A stretch of DNA of 54,840 nucleotides from Peribacillus tepidiphilus (GTDB lineage: Bacteria; Bacillota; Bacilli; Bacillales; DSM-1321), in the NCBI RefSeq assembly GCF_009466385.1, contig NZ_WIAQ01000027.1:1-54840 (forward strand), written 5' to 3'. Shown piece by piece: positions 50,018-54,840 of this stretch. Each line of letters opens with the position of its first letter. The stretch's first letter is position 1. Made by a program: the position numbers and the translations under genes. The notes under the pieces are model-generated. The model was not told the DNA's origin and made no database searches. It saw only the letters and a program-made list of their open reading frames with translations.

Positions 50018-50761
50018 ATGAGCGAAGCAGCACAAACTCTTGATGGCTGGTATTGCCTGCATGACTTCCGTGCAATGGATTGGACAGCATGGAAAATGCT
50101 TTCAAGTGATGAGCGTCAATTAGCGATTTCCGAATTTTTAGGGTTAGTTGAAAAATGGAATAAAACACAAGAGAAAAAAGAAGGCAGCCATGCTCTCTAT
50201 ACCATTGTTGGTCAAAAAGCAGATTTCATGATGATGTTTGTTCGTCCAACAATGGAAGAGCTAAATGAAATCGAAACGGAATTCAACAAGTCAAAGCTTG
50301 CTGAATATACAATTCCTACACACTCTTATGTGTCAGTGGTAGAATTAAGCAACTATCTCCCAGCTGATGAAGATCCATATCAAAACCCAGAAATCCTATC
50401 ACGACTTTATCCAATCCTTCCAAAAGCAAAGCATGTTTGCTTTTACCCAATGGACAAGCGTCGCCAAGGTAATGATAACTGGTATATGCTCCCGATGGAA
50501 GAACGCCGCCGCTTGATGCGTTCCCATGGCATGATCGGTCGCCAATACGCAGGAAAAGTAAAACAAATCATCACTGGTTCTGTTGGCTTTGATGATTACG
50601 AATGGGGAGTCACTTTATTCTCTGACGACGTCCTACAATTTAAAAAGCTTGTTTACGAAATGCGTTTTGACGAAGTAAGCGCTCGCTACGGCGAATTCGG
50701 CTCCTTCTTTGTCGGAAACCTTCTCAAAGAAGAACGTATTCCAGCTTTCTTACACGTATAA
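50018..50761 (+). CDS. hemQ: Coproheme decarboxylase HemQ
   Basis: A 247-residue chlorite-dismutase-fold enzyme (B. subtilis YwfI) that oxidatively decarboxylates coproheme III to heme b, the last step of the Gram-positive coproporphyrin pathway. Catalytic Tyr143 and substrate-binding Lys147 sit in YPMDKRR, and the proximal heme ligand His170 in SHGMIG. The ATG at 50018 has ATAGGAG upstream. It is adjacent to pta as in B. subtilis. A plus-strand terminator follows at 50826. Confidence 0.96.
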   Translation: MSEAAQTLDGWYCLHDFRAMDWTAWKMLSSDERQLAISEFLGLVEKWNKTQEKKEGSHALYTIVGQKADFMMMFVRPTMEELNEIETEFNKSKLAEYTIPTHSYVSVVELSNYLPADEDPYQNPEILSRLYPILPKAKHVCFYPMDKRRQGNDNWYMLPMEERRRLMRSHGMIGRQYAGKVKQIITGSVGFDDYEWGVTLFSDDVLQFKKLVYEMRFDEVSARYGEFGSFFVGNLLKEERIPAFLHV

Positions 50762-50825
50762 AAGAAAAGCGGAATGCGCCTGTTTTAAAAAAACAGCGAA
50801 GTAACATTCTTCACTTAAAAAGAAG

Positions 50826-50873
50826 AGCTGACCAAATGGTCTTTTATACCGACCTTTGAGTCAGCTTTTTTTA
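50826..50873 (+). terminator. Terminator of hemQ
   Basis: AGCTGAC and GTCAGCT enclose a second AAATGGTC/GACCTTT pairing and are followed by TTTTTTT. Confidence 0.88.
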
Positions 50874-50875
50874 GT

Positions 50876-50970
50876 GGAGTAATCGAATTATTCTGATGAA
50901 TGATCGAAAATCATCGGAACGATTGAATGATCTCGGTAAGTAATCGAAAGATCCTAAGTATGATTATACC
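50876..50970. repeat. About 21-bp array F (core ATCGAA)
   Basis: ATCGAA or a close variant begins at 50882, 50903, 50922 (ATTGAA), 50943 and in diverged form near 50963, a mean spacing of about 20-21 bp. It follows directly on the hemQ terminator. More decayed than the other arrays. Confidence 0.55.
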
Positions 50971-51072
50971 TCTGTATTTGAAAATACCATTCGCTTTTCA
51001 TGAACTGCCTTTCAGTAATCCGTATGCTCAACCTAACTCCCCTTTTAGTCTTTAGAAAATTTTTCTCGCCTG

Positions 51073-51100
51073 GAATATTCCTAAAAAAAAACCATACATA
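51073..51100 (+). promoter_or_regulatory. Sigma-E promoter of gerQ
   Basis: -35 GAATATT (51073-51079, fits KMATATT), 13-nt spacer, -10 CATACATA (51093-51100, one change from CATACAHT). About 60 bp before the gerQ ATG, consistent with mother-cell expression known in B. subtilis. Confidence 0.75.
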
Positions 51101-51159
51101 TTAAATAGTGAAAATCTCTGATTATTAAAGTGAATTTTTTAAGATATGGAGGATTAAGG

Positions 51160-51657
51160 ATGAATCAAAACAACAGCAATCCTTATTTGAATTATGGTTA
51201 TACTGCCCCTCAGGCCCAATACTACGGGGGAGCGCAGAATCCTCAACAGGAGGCGATGTATCGTCAAATGCAATATTACCAACAACAACAACAGCAACAG
51301 ACCGCTCAGCCCGGTATGCAGGTTCCTTTTCCGGTAAGTGCACCAACTACTGCTCCACAAATCCCAGGTATGCTGCCTTTAGAACAATCCTATATTGAAA
51401 ATATCCTTCGATTAAATAAAGGCAAGCTAGCTACAATCTATGCCACCTTTGAAAACAATAGAGAATGGAATGCTAAAATTTTTAAGGGTATTATTGAAGC
51501 TGCAGGTCGGGATCATGTTATCCTCAGCGATCCTCAAACCGGAACTCGTTACCTGCTGCCAATGGTTTATGTTGATTATATTACCTTTGATGAAGAAATC
51601 GAATATGAATATCCTTTTAACAGCGTCCAGCCGATGGCAACGTATCCACCAAGATAA
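51160..51657 (+). CDS. gerQ: Spore coat protein GerQ
   Basis: A 165-residue inner-coat protein (B. subtilis YwdL). The N-terminal half is Asn/Gln/Tyr/Pro rich with a Gln run (about 41-47); the conserved GerQ domain (about 75-165) starts LEQSYIENILRLNKGK. It locates the cortex hydrolase CwlJ and is cross-linked by transglutaminase Tgl. The ATG at 51160 has TGGAGG upstream; a GTG ten codons earlier spans that Shine-Dalgarno. A sigma-E promoter lies at 51073-51100 and a terminator at 51777. Confidence 0.94.
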   Translation: MNQNNSNPYLNYGYTAPQAQYYGGAQNPQQEAMYRQMQYYQQQQQQQTAQPGMQVPFPVSAPTTAPQIPGMLPLEQSYIENILRLNKGKLATIYATFENNREWNAKIFKGIIEAAGRDHVILSDPQTGTRYLLPMVYVDYITFDEEIEYEYPFNSVQPMATYPPR

Positions 51658-51776
51658 TTTAGAAAAGCGGATAGCGCCTGGTTGGCTCTGACGGGAAAAT
51701 TCTTCAAATGACAATCATTTTGTCGTAAAAGGTCTTTTCCTAAAAAAGCTGTCACTTATAGAGCTAGAAAAATAGA

Positions 51777-51812
51777 AAAACACTGCAACTAGCGATGGCT
51801 GCAGTGTTTTTT
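51777..51812 (+). terminator. Terminator of gerQ
   Basis: AACACTGCA and TGCAGTGTT enclose a 12-nt loop, followed by TTTT on the plus strand. Confidence 0.88.
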
Positions 51813-51931
51813 CCATGAATTTTAGTTTAAGCTATGTGAGCCCTAAAAAGAGGTTGTTCTAGGAGTAAATGTATAGCACTAATAGGAAGCTTGAGATTAA
51901 AATTAAACGATTTTATTATTTCCCACACATT

Positions 51932-52303
51932 CTATAAATATTTATATGCTGCAATAATCAAAAGCACCCATGCCGCTAAGAACGAAACGCCCCCGAAAGG
52001 CGTAATAGCGCCAAGCACTTTAATTTGCGTTACACTTAAAACATACAAGCTTCCGGAAAATAACAGAATCCCGATGAACATCATCCAACCGGACCAATTA
52101 ATTAAAGGAACACCATTAAGCTTTCCGGCCAATAGTCCGACAATTAAAAGACCCGTAGCATGCAGCATTTGATAGGTAACCGCTTTTTCCCATGTACCCA
52201 TGTATTTGTCTGGAAGTTTTCCTTCGAGTATATGTGCACCGAAAGCTCCGAATGACACGGCTAAAAATGCATGTAAAGCTCCAAAAATAATAAATAGCTT
52301 CAT
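51932..52303 (-). CDS. ywdK: DUF423 membrane protein YwdK
   Basis: A 123-residue, four-helix DUF423 protein (YwdK; related to E. coli YgdD). The N-terminal [24 protein letters not shown] segment (about 15-38) is the family signature. Function is unknown. ATG follows GAGGAG. It is between gerQ and ywdI, minus strand, as in B. subtilis. Confidence 0.92.
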   Translation of the reverse strand: MKLFIIFGALHAFLAVSFGAFGAHILEGKLPDKYMGTWEKAVTYQMLHATGLLIVGLLAGKLNGVPLINWSGWMMFIGILLFSGSLYVLSVTQIKVLGAITPFGGVSFLAAWVLLIIAAYKYL

Positions 52304-52370
52304 GTTTTTCTCCTCTCTTAAAAAAGCGGAATTCCGCCCATATTAGCTTGAAAAAAAGGAGTCCATCTTT

Positions 52371-52658
52371 TTAAAAATCCAACAAAGAGGATCCATTGGC
52401 ATCTTCTAATTCTAGTGGTTTTTGTTGCAACGACATATTTGTTTGAGAAGGTCTCTGTTCCATTGCCATACTGAGAGGTAAAGAAGCAGGCGACTGCTTC
52501 AAGACTGATTTAGATTCATTCTTTTCCCCTGTCACTAACTCACATAATGCCTGTATTGCCATCACATACCCTTTTTTTGCTTCTTCATTAGACGTATTTT
52601 TTGCCTTCTGCAACAATTCTTCCATTTTATTGAATAGTTGCTCAGATGAAATATTCAC
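52371..52658 (-). CDS. ywdI: YwdI family protein
   Basis: A 95-residue YwdI (DUF5327) protein. The N-terminus MNISSEQLFNKMEELLQKAK is helical and conserved; the C-terminus is Ser/Gln/Pro rich and ends GSSLLDF. Unknown function. I chose GTG at 52658 with GAGGTGATC upstream; the frame runs eight codons further up without support. It is 67 bp upstream of ywdK. Confidence 0.82.
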   Translation of the reverse strand: MNISSEQLFNKMEELLQKAKNTSNEEAKKGYVMAIQALCELVTGEKNESKSVLKQSPASLPLSMAMEQRPSQTNMSLQQKPLELEDANGSSLLDF

Positions 52659-52733
52659 TTGATCACCTCGTACAACGTACATTGTATCATAAGTTCCAAA
52701 TCCTTACCTATAGCACATCTAATCACAATGGTT

Positions 52734-52904
52734 TCATTTCTTCTCCTCAAATTTCATACAAGCTTGCCCCGAAGATTGAAAGACGGCTAGTGAAGGCATA
52801 GATGCTGTTTTAAATTGAAATGCCCTGCACCCTTTTGGGAACTTCGGATCCCACGTTACGTAAAAGTGAATACATTTCATACAGTTTATTCTTTTATTCT
52901 CCAT
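52734..52904 (-). CDS. Small Cys-rich protein encoded beside ung
   Basis: A 56-residue ORF, ATG at 52902-52904 and TGA at 52734-52736, with GGGGAT upstream. The product has Cys8, Cys11, Cys26 and Cys49, and the segments HFYVTWDPKFPKGCRAFQFK (13-32) and SSGQACMKF (44-52). The spaced cysteines suggest a zinc-ribbon or metal site. I recall short Bacillus proteins of this type with TWDP and GCRAYGFK motifs, sometimes labelled uracil-DNA glycosylase because of this neighbourhood; it has no glycosylase motif. It is 193 bp from the ung 3' end. Confidence 0.8.
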   Translation of the reverse strand: MENKRINCMKCIHFYVTWDPKFPKGCRAFQFKTASMPSLAVFQSSGQACMKFEEKK

Positions 52905-53071
52905 TTTTTCATCCCCATTTCATACCTCTCTTATTCTAACAAAAAGTATGGGCTGGGATTAAATAAATTAATATTGTAGACAAACCTATTTGATTTATGA
53001 TGAAGAATGCACCTGAATTATTTCTTAGGAAATATTGTTGAAGCTTGTCTTGTAATATTGTCGATGTGAAA

Positions 53072-53087
53072 TGTTTCATGTGAAACA
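53072..53087. promoter_or_regulatory. parS-like site downstream of ung
   Basis: TGTTTCATGTGAAACA differs from the parS consensus TGTTTCACGTGAAACA at one central position. The arms TGTTTCA and TGAAACA are perfect, and ATTGTCGA is repeated on both sides (53057-53064 and 53087-53094). Location on the oriC-proximal arm fits chromosomal parS placement. Confidence 0.65.
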
Positions 53088-53097
53088 TTGTCGAAAA

Positions 53098-53787
53098 TCA
53101 GAGAAAGCTCTTGTTAGGGATTTCCCAATTAATCGGGTCCTCGCCAATATTTTTTAGATAATCATTTGTCTTTGAAAATGGCCTGCTTCCAAAGAAACCC
53201 GTCCTTGCAGAAAGTGGGCTTGGATGTGGTGATTGGATGACAAAATGCTTTGAAGAGTCGATTAGCTCTAGCTTACTTTGAGCAGGCTTTCCCCAAAGGA
53301 TAAACACGATCGGCTTTTCTCTTTCGTTCAAAACAGAAATAATCTTATTGGTGAAGATTTCCCACCCTTTTCCTTTATGGGAATGTGCCTGTCCTTTCCG
53401 GACTGTCAGCACTGTATTGAGCAGTAATACACCTTGTTTGGCCCAGCTAGTTAAATATCCGTGGTCAGGAATCGGACACCCGATATCGTCATGTAATTCT
53501 TTGTATATGTTCTTTAAAGAAGGAGGAATAGCGACTTCCGGCTTTACAGAGAAGCTTAGTCCATGAGCCTGTCCCTCTCCGTGATAGGGATCTTGCCCTA
53601 AAATGACAGCTTTCACTTGATCAATATCGGTAAAATGGAGCGCGTTAAAGATATCTTTTCTATCGGGATATACGGTAGTGTCCTCATATTCTTTCATTAA
53701 AAACGTTTTGAGGTTTTGAAAATACTCCTTTTCGAACTCTTCCTCAAGATATTTCGCCCAATTGTTGGTCAGTATATTGTTTTTCAT
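53098..53787 (-). CDS. ung: Uracil-DNA glycosylase
   Basis: A 229-residue family-1 UDG removing uracil from DNA. The water-activating motif GQDPYHG (64-70, Asp66) and the minor-groove loop HPSPLSA (about 187-193) are intact, as is LLLNTVLTV (about 121-129). Length is normal. ATG follows AAAGGAG. Corresponds to B. subtilis ywdG. A parS-like site lies 11 bp past its stop, and array E lies upstream. Confidence 0.97.
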   Translation of the reverse strand: MKNNILTNNWAKYLEEEFEKEYFQNLKTFLMKEYEDTTVYPDRKDIFNALHFTDIDQVKAVILGQDPYHGEGQAHGLSFSVKPEVAIPPSLKNIYKELHDDIGCPIPDHGYLTSWAKQGVLLLNTVLTVRKGQAHSHKGKGWEIFTNKIISVLNEREKPIVFILWGKPAQSKLELIDSSKHFVIQSPHPSPLSARTGFFGSRPFSKTNDYLKNIGEDPINWEIPNKSFL

Positions 53788-53848
53788 TTTTCTCTCCTTT
53801 TATATATAACCAAAATAATCTGTGTTTCTATACGTGCGAAAAATTCCC

Positions 53849-53950
53849 CGATTTAAGCGAAACTTCTCTTGATTTAAGCGAAAATACCTTTGATTTAAGC
53901 GAAAACGCCTTTCATTTAAGCGATTCCTCCCTTTATTTAAGCGAAACTTT
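53849..53950. repeat. 21-bp array E (core GATTTAAGCGAAA)
   Basis: Five units start at 53850, 53871, 53892, 53913 and 53934, exactly 21 bp apart: GATTTAAGCGAAA followed by eight pyrimidine-rich bases. The first three units are nearly identical in the core. It lies between ung and the group II intron, with no gene. Confidence 0.9.
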
Positions 53951-54069
53951 AGCAACAAGGCAACTGAATCATCTTTTTTAAACGCTCTGAGTATCTAACA
54001 TATCATTGTTGAGTCAAGTCCTTAATCCATTGTTGCTATAGGATCTCTTTTTTTATTTCATAAATAATA

Positions 54070-54840
54070 TCGAGTAGGAGGGGGTGACTAACCCCCGACC
54101 TCTCACACCACCGTACGTACCGTTCGGTATACGGCGGTTCAATTAAGTATGACGTAGAGTCTGATACCTTTCAGTTAGACTTCTTAACCCTCGGTGACTC
54201 CAATAGGAGTTGTCGAGGGTTTTATGTAGAATGGGACTGCAGGCAATCCGCCAATATCTCTTGCGTGTATTGCCCCATTCGAATGCTTTATGGCTTGGAA
54301 CACCTAATCCTCTGAGTTTCCGAATTCTTGTTTTCGGAGTTTTCCATTCTTTCCATAAACACATCCGAAGCCTTCGTCTAATCCATTCATCAAATTCTTT
54401 GAACTTACTTGGTGTTTCTGCCAAGGCAAAGTATCCGCACCATCCCATTAAATACTTGTTCAGTTTCTCAATCCTTCTCTCCATTGGATACGGTTTGGAT
54501 CTTGATGTGATTTCACGAATCTTATCTTTCAATCGTTTCACACTTTCGTTCGCAATCCGTACCTTTGGTGTTTTATTGGATGTGAAGCTGAAACCAAGAA
54601 ACTTCCGTTTCCAAGGACGGTCTACCGCCGATTTCTCTTTATTTACCTTGAGCTTTAACTCCTTCTCAATAAAGTGGGTAATGGAGTTCATGACACGAAC
54701 TCCTGCTTTCTTTGTTTTCACGTAGATGTTACAGTCATCCGCATACCGGACAAACTTATGTCCACGTTTCTCCAGCTCCTTATCCAATTCATGAAGCATG
54801 ATGTTTGATAAAAGTGGACTAAGCGGGCCGCCTTGAGGCG
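54070..54840 (-). mobile_element. Group II intron, 3' part (continues past window)
   Basis: The minus strand carries the C-terminal part of an intron-encoded reverse transcriptase, then a 34-nt domain V-like hairpin (54107-54140, arms ACCGCCGTA and TACGGTGGT with a GTAC tip) and a domain VI-like hairpin (GGGGGTTAGTCACCCCC), ending near ...CCTACTCGAT at about 54070. The 5' part lies beyond the right edge. Confidence 0.92.
54143..54840 (-). CDS. ltrA: Group II intron reverse transcriptase/maturase (partial)
   Basis: The C-terminal about 232 residues of a group II intron RT. At the window edge the frame already reads PQGGPLSPLLSNIML (RT motif 4), then VRYADDCNIY with the catalytic YADD, KRKFLGFSF, and the maturase X domain ending in RGLRSLTERYQTLR. 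No C-terminal HNH endonuclease domain follows, so it is the En-minus type. It promotes splicing and retrohoming of its intron. The N-terminal part is outside the window. No frameshift is seen in the visible part, so it may be active. Confidence 0.93.
   Translation of the reverse strand, partial: PQGGPLSPLLSNIMLHELDKELEKRGHKFVRYADDCNIYVKTKKAGVRVMNSITHFIEKELKLKVNKEKSAVDRPWKRKFLGFSFTSNKTPKVRIANESVKRLKDKIREITSRSKPYPMERRIEKLNKYLMGWCGYFALAETPSKFKEFDEWIRRRLRMCLWKEWKTPKTRIRKLRGLGVPSHKAFEWGNTRKRYWRIACSPILHKTLDNSYWSHRGLRSLTERYQTLRHT

Overview
This is a chromosomal segment of a low-GC, endospore-forming Bacillaceae bacterium. Gene content and order follow the Bacillus subtilis ywlG-to-ung region (B. subtilis roughly 3.79 to 3.90 Mb, as I remember it). 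Sporulation genes (spoIIR, spo0F, pbpG, rsfA, gerQ) and strong Bacillus-type Shine-Dalgarno sequences support this. Species cannot be fixed from the sequence alone. Most genes lie on the minus strand, as expected for a leading-strand arm with oriC to the right.

Layout. 1-9.5 kb: ywlG, rpiB, a chemoreceptor-like gene, ywlE, mntP, a 570-bp field of 21-bp tandem repeats, the tRNA t6A gene ywlC, ywlB, spoIIR, prmC and prfA. Nine DnaA-box-like sites cluster around ywlC/ywlB. 9.5-22 kb: a lipoprotein gene, tdk, rpmE, rho, glpX, murA, tal, fba, spo0F, ywjG, pyrG and rpoE, with two complete MITE-like composite repeats. Regulatory sites here include a sigma-H promoter at spo0F and a pyrG leader that looks like the reiterative-transcription attenuator. 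22-34 kb: an acyl-CoA cluster (thiolase, 3-hydroxyacyl-CoA dehydrogenase, two acyl-CoA dehydrogenases, TetR regulator, fused isobutyryl-CoA mutase IcmF) sits between rpoE and fadF. fadF has a FadR-type operator between its -35 and -10. 34-46 kb: clsC, argS-ywiB, speE-speB, pbpG, ywhC-ywhD, ywhB, ywgA and ywfO. 46-54 kb: a DUF1450 gene, rsfA, lipL, pta (with a perfect cre), hemQ, gerQ (with a sigma-E promoter), ywdK, ywdI, an unlisted 56-aa Cys-rich gene, ung with a parS-like site just downstream, and the 3' part of a group II intron running off the right edge.

The genes work in housekeeping groups: translation and its termination (prfA, prmC, argS, rpmE, ywlC), transcription (rho, rpoE), nucleotides and central carbon (tdk, pyrG, glpX, fba, tal, rpiB, pta), wall and membrane (murA, pbpG, clsC), polyamines (speE, speB), and sporulation. 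The acyl-CoA cluster would take isobutyryl-CoA to butyryl-CoA and on to acetyl-CoA, except that no enoyl-CoA hydratase is encoded here.

The least explained material is intergenic. (i) Six arrays have different core words but the same 21-bp period (two helical turns). (ii) A composite inverted-repeat element occurs complete at 9624-9941 and 11818-12061, truncated at 1-191, and as a solo end near 26.85 kb. I know of no assigned function for either.
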